Below, in pieces: positions 8,843-17,532 of a stretch of 64,000 nt of DNA. A model generated the notes under the pieces. The model was not told where the DNA came from and ran no database searches. It saw only the letters and a list, made by a program, of their open reading frames with translations. Within the stretch, counting starts at the first letter, position 1, and the number at the start of each line of letters is the position of its first letter. Origin of the DNA: Vibrio penaeicida (GTDB lineage: Bacteria > Pseudomonadota > Gammaproteobacteria > Enterobacterales > Vibrionaceae); the NCBI RefSeq assembly GCF_030689305.1, contig NZ_JAUYVM010000018.1, forward strand, positions 42,940-106,939. Direction: 5' to 3'. The translations under genes were made by a program, and so were the position numbers.

Positions 8843-10321
8843 CTAAAATCTTTTTTCCAACTTGATACTATATTCGTTTTGGCTGTAGCTGTATATCGCA
8901 TCCAATGTGCTGTCGACTTTTTGGTATTGCCAAGTAAATGTGGGGGTGAGACTCCAAAACTCTAATGGTTTTGCGGTAATCAGTAAGGTGTGGTTTTGCT
9001 CTTTATCTTCTCTTTTTCCGTTGAGAATTTTGTTGAACCCGTCGTGCCTTCGTTTTTTAACCGACGAAAACAGGCTGATGTCCCAGCCGTCAAAGAAGGT
9101 ACGGTTTACACCCAGCCGTCCACCTAGGGATTGATAGGCAAAGAGTTCTATTTCACTTTGCTTCTTGTTCCAGTCGATACCGCCAAACACCAGCCACCTT
9201 TCGGGTAACTGATACCAATAAGTGCCAGAAGCGGTCCATAGCCAGTCGCTGTTGTGGTCAAGCTCCGGATCTTTGTAATCCTGATATTCGGCTTTCAATT
9301 CTACTTTTGCGGCGCTTTTATTGTTGATGCTGTAAAAGCCATCCAGTTTTAATCCAGGAGCGATGTAAAGTGTGCGATCGCCAGAGTTGTTGTACTCAGC
9401 TTGCGGACCGATAGAAAATTGAACTTTGGCGCTTTGATAGCTGTAGCTAAGACCCGTAATGAGGGTATGTTTGTTGTACCTTTTTTTACCGTCATTCAGC
9501 AACCCATACGCTAGTGTATTGAACTTTACTCCATGGTGACCTGACAGCGAGAACCGTTTGTTAAGGCTGGCGTCGTAATCCATCCCAAAGCCAGATTCTT
9601 TGTCTGGTGTCGTCTGACTTATCCAGCATTGCCCATTAGGCAGTGTCGCTAGGCAGACCGTGCTTTCGGATGAGCTGTTCAGATTGTCATTGTATGAAGG
9701 GCCAAAGCTAAAAGCCCCTTGCCAGCTGTCACGAACTTCGAGTGCTTCGCTGAACGTATCGATCGTTCTGATAACCCCCGATGCTCGTGGATTGTCTTGT
9801 GGAATACTGTGTTTGATTTCTTTGAACAGATCCAGAGAGTCTCGGTTTTTTTGATTTTCGAACTGCACCCGAGCCAGCTCTAGTTTGGCTGGCATGAATT
9901 CCGGAGCGAGGGTAAGAAGAGACTGATATTCCGCTTCTGATTCTGCAAGCTTTCCTTCCACTCTAAAAAATGCACCTTGAGCGTAGTGCACCAGTAAGGG
10001 ATCGTATCCTTCCAACCCTTTATATCGGGTCAGAAATCCGTTTGCCTGTTCCCATTGCCTTGTTTTCACTGCGATATGCAGGGCAGGACCGAGGTCATCT
10101 AATGTGTCGCTCACTTCATAGGTGACGCCATCCACGGTTAACGATTGCTCTCTTTCCCGTTCTTCTTTCAACAGTTCCTGTTCCTTTTCTAGCGCAGAAA
10201 GGGCGTCCCGCTGCTGTAGACGCTGGTTTTTGTCTTGATCGGCTAATGTATGCGCACTAAATAGAAACGTGAGCGCTAAAGGAGAAAGAGTTAAAAGGGA
10301 TTTAAGCAAGGGAATAACCAA
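8843..10321 (-). CDS. Slam-type outer-membrane translocator (DUF560 / surface lipoprotein assembly modulator)
   Basis: Predicted to move a hemophore or lipoprotein across the outer membrane. 492 residues: signal peptide (about 1-27), a soluble N-terminal domain with TPR-like helices (about 75-195, for example KLAESEAEYQSLLTLAPEF), then a beta-barrel (about 205-492) of alternating strands ending in the aromatic SIKLEKRF. This domain order and length define the Slam/HsmA family. The gene directly upstream encodes a hemophilin-like protein, the usual client. The start is uncertain: the reading frame opens with TTG at 10321, with no visible ribosome-binding site, within a few bases of the upstream terminator's T-run. 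Confidence 0.85.
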   Translation of the reverse strand: MVIPLLKSLLTLSPLALTFLFSAHTLADQDKNQRLQQRDALSALEKEQELLKEEREREQSLTVDGVTYEVSDTLDDLGPALHIAVKTRQWEQANGFLTRYKGLEGYDPLLVHYAQGAFFRVEGKLAESEAEYQSLLTLAPEFMPAKLELARVQFENQKNRDSLDLFKEIKHSIPQDNPRASGVIRTIDTFSEALEVRDSWQGAFSFGPSYNDNLNSSSESTVCLATLPNGQCWISQTTPDKESGFGMDYDASLNKRFSLSGHHGVKFNTLAYGLLNDGKKRYNKHTLITGLSYSYQSAKVQFSIGPQAEYNNSGDRTLYIAPGLKLDGFYSINNKSAAKVELKAEYQDYKDPELDHNSDWLWTASGTYWYQLPERWLVFGGIDWNKKQSEIELFAYQSLGGRLGVNRTFFDGWDISLFSSVKKRRHDGFNKILNGKREDKEQNHTLLITAKPLEFWSLTPTFTWQYQKVDSTLDAIYSYSQNEYSIKLEKRF

Positions 10322-10339
10322 ATGGTAAAGAAAGAAAAA

Positions 10340-10363
10340 CAGAAGCAGCGTAGGCTGCTTCTG
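10340..10363 (-). terminator. Intrinsic terminator between the hemophilin-like gene and the Slam gene
   Basis: Perfect 10-bp stem CAGAAGCAGC / GCTGCTTCTG with a four-base loop, followed on the minus strand by TTTTTCTTTCTTT. It lies 20 bp after the hemophilin stop. If partly read through, it would make the secreted protein in excess over its exporter. Confidence 0.88.
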
Positions 10364-10382
10364 TATGAGGGAGGTTCAACAA

Positions 10383-11147
10383 TTAGTTTTTGCTGCCACC
10401 AAATGCTGTGTCTAGATCTTTGTTAGTGAAGGTCGCAATACCTGCCAGAGCAGATGCGTTTGCACCAAAGAAGTGACCTTGAGACGTACCGTTAGTAGAC
10501 GCACCACCAGTTGTTGCTGTCGCTGTACCGTTAAATGCAGCAGTAGAAGCATTGATGTTTGCGTTTACGCTAACTGTCAGTGAGCTATTGCTCAAAGTAC
10601 CAGTTAGAGTTTGTGCGCCAAAGTCTGCTGTGAATTGGTTATTTGTGCCAACCGCTGTTAACTTGTTGCCACCAGAAAACTTATTCACACCTGTCACAGT
10701 GTAAGTAGCGACACCGCTGGTTGGTACGGTAGTACCTGTGTTATCACCCACGTAGAATACCGCACGGTTCGCGTAACCTGAGTCGCGGCTGCCTTCGTAC
10801 CACTCACCAAACCAAACGTCCTGATTTGCAACGCTGGCAAAGTTGTATTGAGAAGTTGTAGAGTGGCGGCTTCCGCGAGTATGTATACCTTCACGTGTTA
10901 CACCAAACGGCCATGAAGAGCGCTTCGCCAGGTTTTTAAAATCAACACGTTCTTTACCTGTCGCACCGATACCCGCGTAACCACTTTCATGGATGATTAC
11001 AGTGCCGAAGAACAGTGATGCATCGACCTGAGATTCGCCAACTTGACGGTGAGTGTTGTCGCTGATTGCGCCGTTAAAACCTGCATGAGCCATAGAGCTT
11101 AAGCCAAGTAGTGCAGCAGAAATAAGAGTCAGTTTTACTGGTTTCAT
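10383..11147 (-). CDS. Secreted hemophilin-like protein (HphA family, Slam-dependent)
   Basis: 254 residues with a clear signal peptidase I signal (cleavage after Ala22, SSMAHA) and no lipobox, so a soluble exported protein. The N-terminal half (FGTVIIHESGYAG to DVWFGEWYEG) resembles the heme-binding domain of hemophilins; the C-terminal half, a Gly/Thr/Asn-rich run of strands (about 150-254) ending in AFGGSKN, matches the TbpB-like small barrel that Slam exporters recognise. In Acinetobacter, HphA is exported by a Slam and hands heme to a TonB receptor. AAGGA precedes the ATG, and a candidate ECF promoter lies about 100 bp upstream. Heme as ligand is inferred, not shown. Confidence 0.8.
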   Translation of the reverse strand: MKPVKLTLISAALLGLSSMAHAGFNGAISDNTHRQVGESQVDASLFFGTVIIHESGYAGIGATGKERVDFKNLAKRSSWPFGVTREGIHTRGSRHSTTSQYNFASVANQDVWFGEWYEGSRDSGYANRAVFYVGDNTGTTVPTSGVATYTVTGVNKFSGGNKLTAVGTNNQFTADFGAQTLTGTLSNSSLTVSVNANINASTAAFNGTATATTGGASTNGTSQGHFFGANASALAGIATFTNKDLDTAFGGSKN

Positions 11148-11243
11148 GAATTATTCCTTTAAAGATTGAATTTATACTATTGAGAGAACCATTCAAGACA
11201 TTGGTGCGCACGACAACACCGTGATGTGGTTCTTATATGTATT

Positions 11244-11269
11244 ACCGGATGAACTTTAAATATCCGTAA
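11244..11269 (-). promoter_or_regulatory. Candidate ECF-sigma promoter of the hemophilin gene
   Basis: Minus strand TTACGG (11269-11264), 16 bases, CGGT (11247-11244); extended forms TTACGGATATT and CATCCGGT. One of four equally spaced copies in the island. It would give a leader of about 90 bases. Confidence 0.7.
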
Positions 11270-11310
11270 AATAAAAACGTAAATGATGTTTTTTATTTTA
11301 TTTTCACTTT

Positions 11311-12678
11311 TTAATTGCTAGTGAAAGTATATTTAGCGTCAAAGTGATAGGCATTGTGGTAGTCCGTAGCGCGCCCCATTATCCAGTTAAAGCTGAATAT
11401 GGGCTGGCTTGTTTTTCCGCCAGTGGCAGGGGCGACCAAATTAAAAGATATGCTCTCACCTTTTTTTAAAGTGAATAATTGAGTTTGCTCTAATCCATCA
11501 AAATAAGGGGTGATAATATTGGCTCTGTCACTGGCAACCACGTCTCTTATGTATACATCGGCCTCTACGGCTTCAATACGGTAGCGATCAAGAACATAAC
11601 TGGTCTGGCTATTCTGTGTTTCGCCTATGATTTGATCTGGGCTATGCGGCATATCTACCGGAGAAGAGCTGTTGCTGTGGTAGATTCGCAAGCCTGGTGA
11701 ACTTGGTGCGAGAAACTCCAGCGCTTGCTCATTAGGAACGCTAAACAATTCACCATCGTCAACTACCAATTCGTAGAAGTAAATGCCCGGTACGTCACCA
11801 GTTACAGTTGGCGTGGCTGAACTAGGGTCGTCCAAGGTCGCGTTTGATCCATTTGGTGGGGTCATTGTCCAGTGGTAGTTTAATGGGTCTCCATCTGCGT
11901 CTGAGCTTGTTGTTCCATCAAGGGTGACTGAGTTACCTACAAAACTTATCCAGACGTCAGGATCTAGGTTGGCATAGGGTCTTGCGTTTGTATCTACATA
12001 GCGTATTTGAACTGTAGTCGTAACGGATGAATAGTGTGTCCCGTCGAATACGGTAAGTTTGACCAAATAATCCCCTTCTACATCTGTTTTGAAACTACCC
12101 CAACCGTACGTGGAATTAGTATTTTCAATGGTTGGGGAGCTATTTAGGGGTTTTTCTAAAATTTCCCATGTATAAAACAGCTCATCATTATCGGCGTCTT
12201 CATAGTTTGGTCTAATGGAGGCTCCGTGTTGCAAAGAACCTTCAATAGTTTCATTTAATATAATAACTGTTGGGCTGTTTTCCCCTTTAGTTGCAGCCGT
12301 GAGCTTAATGGTGTTAACCCGACTATTTTCAATGCCATCATTGACCGTCAGGTCTACGTAGAACTCTCCCGCTTCATGGGCAATGAACGACGGTTTAATT
12401 GAGTTTGATTGAAAGAGTTCGGCGTTACGATCCAACTTAGTGTATTGATCAGGTCTCACTTTCCATTCAAAGGTCAGCGGTTGAAGGTCTTTGTCGAAGC
12501 TTTTTTCCCCATTCAGTTGAGCGGGCTCGCCTACATAAACCAATTGATTGGTGCCCGCGATGGCAATAGGAGGGGTATTCGACTTGGTCGGTGCCAGATC
12601 GAGTGTCAGACTTTCATTACATCCGGCAAGAATGACGACTGTAAAGACTAAGCTCAGGAATTGGGTCAGCTTCATCAT
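11311..12678 (-). CDS. PKD/Ig-like domain lipoprotein, C-terminal domain unknown
   Basis: Predicted outer-membrane lipoprotein of about 455 residues with lipobox LAGC (Cys20 from the ATG at 12678). Three Ig/PKD-like modules follow, each with an acidic D-x-D turn and a core such as LNYHWTM or LTFEWKV; the last ~130 residues form a different, unrecognised domain ending KYTFTSN. That end resembles the end of the neighbouring lipoprotein (YYAFTE), and both contain a GESI element about 40-45 residues before the terminus, so the two are probably old paralogues. Start choice is weak: ATG at 12678 or 12675, no clear ribosome-binding site. Function unknown; context suggests an accessory of receptor or hemophore. 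Confidence 0.75.
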   Translation of the reverse strand: MMKLTQFLSLVFTVVILAGCNESLTLDLAPTKSNTPPIAIAGTNQLVYVGEPAQLNGEKSFDKDLQPLTFEWKVRPDQYTKLDRNAELFQSNSIKPSFIAHEAGEFYVDLTVNDGIENSRVNTIKLTAATKGENSPTVIILNETIEGSLQHGASIRPNYEDADNDELFYTWEILEKPLNSSPTIENTNSTYGWGSFKTDVEGDYLVKLTVFDGTHYSSVTTTVQIRYVDTNARPYANLDPDVWISFVGNSVTLDGTTSSDADGDPLNYHWTMTPPNGSNATLDDPSSATPTVTGDVPGIYFYELVVDDGELFSVPNEQALEFLAPSSPGLRIYHSNSSSPVDMPHSPDQIIGETQNSQTSYVLDRYRIEAVEADVYIRDVVASDRANIITPYFDGLEQTQLFTLKKGESISFNLVAPATGGKTSQPIFSFNWIMGRATDYHNAYHFDAKYTFTSN

Positions 12679-12712
12679 AGAATGAGTAATGTCATTATTA
12701 GTTAACAGAAAG

Positions 12713-12733
12713 AGGTGCACAAAATGTGCACCT
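12713..12733 (-). terminator. Hairpin between the two PKD lipoprotein genes
   Basis: Perfect 8-bp stem AGGTGCAC / GTGCACCT with a five-base loop, nine bases after the upstream stop. A mixed CTTTCTGTT run follows on the minus strand, so it is at best a weak terminator or attenuator; no separate promoter for the downstream gene was seen. Confidence 0.5.
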
Positions 12734-12741
12734 AATTTAAT

Positions 12742-14232
12742 TTATTCCGTGAAGGCATAATAAACGGAGAAGAGACTGGTTGAATTTCCAGAAAAATCGA
12801 TAGCTATTTCTTTGATATCATTTAACGGAGTAGAAATATCCATATAAATATCAAGTTCTATTGATTCACCCATAGAAATTAATTGATTTTTATTTACCCC
12901 TTCAATTTTTATACCTGTGATTGGTGGCGGGAAAAACAGAGATGTGAAATCGTAAACGAAAATATCTGTCGCTGAAGGGGTAATGGTGATAGTGTCAACT
13001 TTTATATAACCTGTAGATTCACCATTTTTAGAAACTGCGATAGTCGGAACACCATTAATGGTTTGAATTCTCTCATCACTCATTGGCAAGTAGAAAGAAT
13101 TCTCGTAGTTGTAATTGGTTCCCGTAGAATTTACAGCCTTGATGGGACCCGTTATTGATAAATCCGCTTCTACCGCAGTAATACCTACATATTCAATGGC
13201 ACGTTGCTTATTGCCTTCGCTTACCGTGACAGAAAAGACATAATCACCAGTTACATCTGGAGTAAATTCAGCAATTTGCGCCGAATCTAGTGTGATTGTG
13301 CCTGAGCTTGCAATAGGTTTAGAAACAACCGCCCATTGGTATTGGAAATTTGTGCCATCTCTATCTGTGTTTGAGCTGGCATCCAGTTTTACCTTCTTAT
13401 TTAACTCAAGCGTCGCAAAGTTCAGGTTATTGATTGGTTTTACGTTTTCTTGGGTAAAGGCGTTGGTTCTTTCTAAATAAATAGACGTCTCAGGCGTGTA
13501 AGGCACTACACTTTCATCAATCTTCACAGTAACTACACGCTTTACTGTCTCTTTTGAATCTGAAACCGCAATGCTTAACTCATACTCACCCGCAGCGTTG
13601 GCAGAGAATGAAGCATTTTCTGTCGTTTCATCGGTTAGCGTTACCGTTGCATTACTAGGCTTGTTTGCCACAGTCCACTGGTAAGTCAAATCGTTATTGT
13701 CTGGATCCACAGCGTTTGCAGACAGAGTAATGTTCGTATCGATTCCCGTCATTACTGACTCGGTTGGGAAGACATTTGGTGCTGCGTTCTCAGCGGCATC
13801 TGTCACTTGATAGTGTTTTTCTATCGTCGCTGCAGGATTCGTTGCGGTAAGCTGAATGGTGTAATCACCCGCTAGGTCTGGTTGGAACGACGTCACTAAT
13901 GCATTGGCGTTTTTAATTGCACTGTTGCTACCTGCGGGCTTTTTGCTAATGACCCAAGTGAATGGTTGTGTGTTCGCAGTGTCAGCTAGTGTGGAGTTCA
14001 GTGCATTTTTCTGAGCTGTTTGAGCCGTACTTTTGGCGAAGATATCCAAACCATTTAAACGAACTGTGTCGTTCATCTTGGCGTTGATCTGTGGTTTTTT
14101 AGCTGGTGCAGGCGTAACGACAGGTGGTTTTACTGTGTTGTCGTTAGAGCTGTTTGAGCTAGAGCCACCACCGCACGCGACCAGTGCTGGTAGGCTTAAA
14201 GCCAGAAGCGTCCATGTATATTTGTTGTTCAT
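12742..14232 (-). CDS. PKD/Ig-like domain lipoprotein, C-terminal domain unknown
   Basis: 496 residues with a lipoprotein signal (LVAC, Cys20), a serine/asparagine/proline-rich tether (about 21-50) and three Ig/PKD-like modules (about 70-145, 150-245, 255-350) with motifs NDLTYQWTV and FQYQWAVVSKP. A C-terminal domain of about 145 residues has no family I recognise. Paralogue of the next gene downstream. AGGA lies 7 bases before the ATG. It sits directly after the TonB receptor gene in transcription order is reversed: the receptor lies upstream and this gene has its own candidate ECF promoter. Likely surface or periplasm-facing accessory protein; role not known. Confidence 0.75.
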   Translation of the reverse strand: MNNKYTWTLLALSLPALVACGGGSSSNSSNDNTVKPPVVTPAPAKKPQINAKMNDTVRLNGLDIFAKSTAQTAQKNALNSTLADTANTQPFTWVISKKPAGSNSAIKNANALVTSFQPDLAGDYTIQLTATNPAATIEKHYQVTDAAENAAPNVFPTESVMTGIDTNITLSANAVDPDNNDLTYQWTVANKPSNATVTLTDETTENASFSANAAGEYELSIAVSDSKETVKRVVTVKIDESVVPYTPETSIYLERTNAFTQENVKPINNLNFATLELNKKVKLDASSNTDRDGTNFQYQWAVVSKPIASSGTITLDSAQIAEFTPDVTGDYVFSVTVSEGNKQRAIEYVGITAVEADLSITGPIKAVNSTGTNYNYENSFYLPMSDERIQTINGVPTIAVSKNGESTGYIKVDTITITPSATDIFVYDFTSLFFPPPITGIKIEGVNKNQLISMGESIELDIYMDISTPLNDIKEIAIDFSGNSTSLFSVYYAFTE

Positions 14233-14297
14233 GATTCGTCCTAAATGGTGCTGTCAGCCAATATGAAGCTGAAGAAATCTAAAAGGTCATCCTCTAC

Positions 14298-14323
14298 ACC
14301 GAGTAAAGAGTGAAAATCCGTAA
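14298..14323 (-). promoter_or_regulatory. Candidate ECF-sigma promoter of the PKD lipoprotein pair
   Basis: Minus strand TTACGG (14323-14318), 16 bases, CGGT (14301-14298); extended forms TTACGGATTTT and TACTCGGT, nearly identical to the copy before the TonB receptor gene. It lies about 66 bp before the lipoprotein start. Confidence 0.72.
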
Positions 14324-14349
14324 CGCTCTTGAAAATTTTTTGCGGAAAA

Positions 14350-17300
14350 TTAGAACTTTCCTTTTAATTTGATGCTGAATGTACGCCCCGGTGCGGGGAT
14401 GCCCGAAATCGAACCCAATTCCAGATAGTACAAATCCAACAGATTCGTACCGACCAGCTCAAGATCGACCGATTCATTGATTTGATATTTGGCAAAGGCA
14501 TCAAAAGTTAATGAGTGAGTACGTTCGATCAAATCCTCGTGATGGCCGCCAGATAAGTAGTTGCCACGAACTCCCGTTTCTAAGGTCTGATTTAGAAAAC
14601 GAGAACCGACCAAAAGGTTTGCGGAATACTCTGGGTTGGCGTAGCTGCCAAGGTAACTGATGTTAGAAAAGCCTCCACGAGTACAAAGATCGATGATTTC
14701 TTTGTTCTCATCTACAATGCCACTAATGAACTTCTGGGATGCAGAGTTATCGTCACACACTTCGTTGTGATAGTTGTAAGCTGCAGAAAATTCGCCAAAG
14801 TAAGTTTCATCGTCATAGGAAGCTTGCAATTCTAGCCCCTTAGTATTTTGAAATTCGAGGTTACCAAAGGCGCGTGTGCGTATGTCTCTGTCTATGATGT
14901 CGGTGATTGTCTGATCGAAATGCACCAGTTTAATATTGGCATTGTCAAAATAGTGAACGTAACCTAACTCCCACAATGTGGCGCGTTCAGGTTGCAAAGG
15001 TGATGACGTTAAATGACTTGCCGAGAAACCGCTGGTGCTTTCAAATAAACTTGGAAAACGGAGTGTTTCTGCATAACGAACATAAGCTCGTTTGTTGTCT
15101 GAAATAAGCCAAGTCGCGGTGAGTGAAGGCATCCATCCACTGCCGCTATTTGCGTATTTAGACTTATAGCGCTGAATGTCTGGCAGCCGTGTGAACTTAC
15201 AACTGTTCTTAACGTAATTTGTTTGGCTCATGGCAATGACACAAGCGTTTCTTTTCATGCTTAACTTATTGTTACTGTCATTTCTCCATTCCTGCGTGTG
15301 AGTACGCAAGTAGTTTTTCTCATTCTCTACTTTGGCGATAGCCAATTTGATTTTTTGCTTAAGCAATGAATCGAAATTCGCCAAGCTGGCTTGTGCTGAG
15401 GAGAGTCTGGATTGATATTCTGCTATCTGAGAGGGGGCCGTGGCTGTAGCAATCAAACCAGTCATGGTGGTGATTTCTTTGTCTAGGGCGTCACGTGTAA
15501 AGGTAATCCGAATATCGTGCTCGGCGTTTGCGACTCTCTGAGCAATTTCTTCAGGTTCGTACACTTCACGAGTTTGGTAACTAAGGAGATAGCCTTCCGT
15601 TATGTACTCGCCCAGTTTGCGTTTATCGTTTTTGTTTTCGATGCGGTATTTCAGGTAATGATCTTCGGATTCATATTTTCCGTATCTCAGCCCAGCATTA
15701 AAAATTAAGCTGTCGCTGGCTCGCCATTCAACCTTGGCTGCGCCGTTAAACTCAGTTCTCTCCCCAGCTCGAACCGTTGCATTGTACTTATCGACCAGGT
15801 ATTTCATGCCTTGCTTCGGCTCAACGGTATGGTGTTGGTAATGACCAGATACCGTCATATCCCAGTTGTCAGATAGCAGCATGGTGTTTTTGAAATTCGC
15901 GCCGATACGACGTTCTTTATTGTATGCCGTGGCGGTGTTGAAGATGATCCCGTTCCCTTCCGGCTCGGTCACCACTGTATTTGGAAATCCTCCGGCGGTA
16001 TTGGTCACGGTATCTGACAGCGTAGTCCAGAGATCACTACTCAAGTTGAGGAAACGAGACTTGGGGTTTACCCGGTATTTGACACTGTAAGCTTGAAGTT
16101 TGGCGCTGCCCAATGGCCATTGAGCCATGCCATAATTGTTACGGTAGTCTGAGCGACTCGCCATAATTTCACCGTGCTTGCTTTCGGTGAAGCGGGCATT
16201 AAATTGCACTTTTTCAAAATCTGAAAACTTGTAGGTGGTTTTTAGAAGGTAGGAGTGCATTTCCGAAGAAGTATTAAACACTTCATGACCCGGCAGGTGG
16301 TTGAGCGCTGCATGTCTGGGTTGTAAGAACTCAATGCCAAGGGTATCTGGGTTGTAAGGCTGTTTATAGAAATCGGCTTTTTTAGTACCCGAATAATAAT
16401 TGCCGCGTTTGCGATAAGCGATGGCACCTAACCACTCGAACTTATCATTAATTCCAGAAGCCGCAAATCGAAAGGCAACATCTTCTCCGCCAAATGGGTT
16501 ATCACTTTTGCTGTCTCGGGTTTCAAAACGAAGTTCTGGATCGTTATACCAATCTATCCCACCTTGTTCGTTATAGATCGGAACGTCTTGCCAGTGTTTG
16601 CCAGTGTGCATTCTTGCTTGGTAAGGTGCGATTGAATTACTGCTCCCTTCTACGACGACTTCCATGCCAAAGGTTTCACCTTCTGCGATGATGTCCTGAG
16701 GCTGAAGTGTGGTGACTTCTACCGCTCCACCTACTGACGTATTTACGTCTGAATTGAGCTGTGCGCCCTTGTGAACTTGTAAGCCACTGATCAAGTTTGA
16801 GTCGATGTAGTTTCGGTTGGAAGCACCACGATATCCATTCCAAATTGTGATGCCTTGCTCTGTGCCATCAATCACGACGGGGACTCTTCCCTGACCTTGG
16901 ACGCCTCGGATATTGGCGTCGATGCTGCTGCCACCGTTACGTGCCTCACCACTAAACGTATTGGCCATGCCAGTGAACAAGTCGGCACCACTGGCACCTT
17001 TGAAGCGCTCTATCTCTTCTTTGCTAATATAGGCGGTGGATGTGTCAGCGTCGTAAACATCCAATTCTCCAGTTTCATCCCGAGCAATTTCATCATCGAA
17101 ATGGGTACGAACCTGAATAGCATCCAACGTCATGGCACTGTTGAGTGGCGTAAGAATAAAACTGCCATCTTCCTGAGGCTCCGCGACAAGCCCTGTGTTT
17201 TCTAACAATAAAGTCAACGCTTGCGCTGGGTCGAAATGACCTTGTATCCCTTGGCTGTATATATCTTCAGAAAGCGACGCATTCAGATAAAATTCGATAT

Positions 17301-17460
17301 CTGCTTCCAAAGCGAATTGATTCAAAACCTGATCCAACCTGCCTGCAGGGATTTGAAAACTTTGTGCAGACCAAGCTATTGCTGGAACAAGAAGAGCGGT
17401 AAGACCCAGTTTGACACGTATTAATACGGCTTGACGTGTAAGCCTTGGCAGGAGCGACAC
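14350..17460 (-). CDS. TonB-dependent signalling receptor with STN domain (FecA/HphR-like)
   Basis: Outer-membrane receptor, 1036 residues, long for the family. Order: signal peptide (about 1-32, AWSA), STN signalling domain (about 35-110, FQIPAGRLDQVLNQFALEA), TonB-box-like DAIQV near 117, plug domain (about 145-255, with NIRGVQGQGRVPVVIDG), then a beta-barrel ending in KLKGKF. The STN domain indicates signalling to the FecR-like protein encoded just upstream. In the FRAP/NPNL region known from heme receptors it has RFPS (801-804), His816 and LQPE (822-825). An unusual helical, coiled-coil-like insertion covers about 635-735, followed by Cys740 and Cys754. The start is GTG with AAGGA 7 bases upstream. 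Heme or hemophore as ligand is inferred. Confidence 0.88.
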   Translation of the reverse strand: MSLLPRLTRQAVLIRVKLGLTALLVPAIAWSAQSFQIPAGRLDQVLNQFALEADIEFYLNASLSEDIYSQGIQGHFDPAQALTLLLENTGLVAEPQEDGSFILTPLNSAMTLDAIQVRTHFDDEIARDETGELDVYDADTSTAYISKEEIERFKGASGADLFTGMANTFSGEARNGGSSIDANIRGVQGQGRVPVVIDGTEQGITIWNGYRGASNRNYIDSNLISGLQVHKGAQLNSDVNTSVGGAVEVTTLQPQDIIAEGETFGMEVVVEGSSNSIAPYQARMHTGKHWQDVPIYNEQGGIDWYNDPELRFETRDSKSDNPFGGEDVAFRFAASGINDKFEWLGAIAYRKRGNYYSGTKKADFYKQPYNPDTLGIEFLQPRHAALNHLPGHEVFNTSSEMHSYLLKTTYKFSDFEKVQFNARFTESKHGEIMASRSDYRNNYGMAQWPLGSAKLQAYSVKYRVNPKSRFLNLSSDLWTTLSDTVTNTAGGFPNTVVTEPEGNGIIFNTATAYNKERRIGANFKNTMLLSDNWDMTVSGHYQHHTVEPKQGMKYLVDKYNATVRAGERTEFNGAAKVEWRASDSLIFNAGLRYGKYESEDHYLKYRIENKNDKRKLGEYITEGYLLSYQTREVYEPEEIAQRVANAEHDIRITFTRDALDKEITTMTGLIATATAPSQIAEYQSRLSSAQASLANFDSLLKQKIKLAIAKVENEKNYLRTHTQEWRNDSNNKLSMKRNACVIAMSQTNYVKNSCKFTRLPDIQRYKSKYANSGSGWMPSLTATWLISDNKRAYVRYAETLRFPSLFESTSGFSASHLTSSPLQPERATLWELGYVHYFDNANIKLVHFDQTITDIIDRDIRTRAFGNLEFQNTKGLELQASYDDETYFGEFSAAYNYHNEVCDDNSASQKFISGIVDENKEIIDLCTRGGFSNISYLGSYANPEYSANLLVGSRFLNQTLETGVRGNYLSGGHHEDLIERTHSLTFDAFAKYQINESVDLELVGTNLLDLYYLELGSISGIPAPGRTFSIKLKGKF

Positions 17461-17499
17461 CTTGCTATCCTTTTCGTTGATTTACTCACTGGTAATTAC

Positions 17500-17525
17500 A
17501 CCGAGTGAGACGTCAAAATCCGTAA
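17500..17525 (-). promoter_or_regulatory. Candidate ECF-sigma promoter of the TonB receptor gene
   Basis: Minus strand TTACGG (17525-17520), 16 bases, CGGT (17503-17500); extended forms TTACGGATTTT and CACTCGGT. It sits 40 bp before the GTG start, in the 72-bp gap after the FecR-like gene, where a FecI-type sigma factor would be expected to act on its receptor gene. Confidence 0.78.
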
Positions 17526-17532
17526 ACATTCC

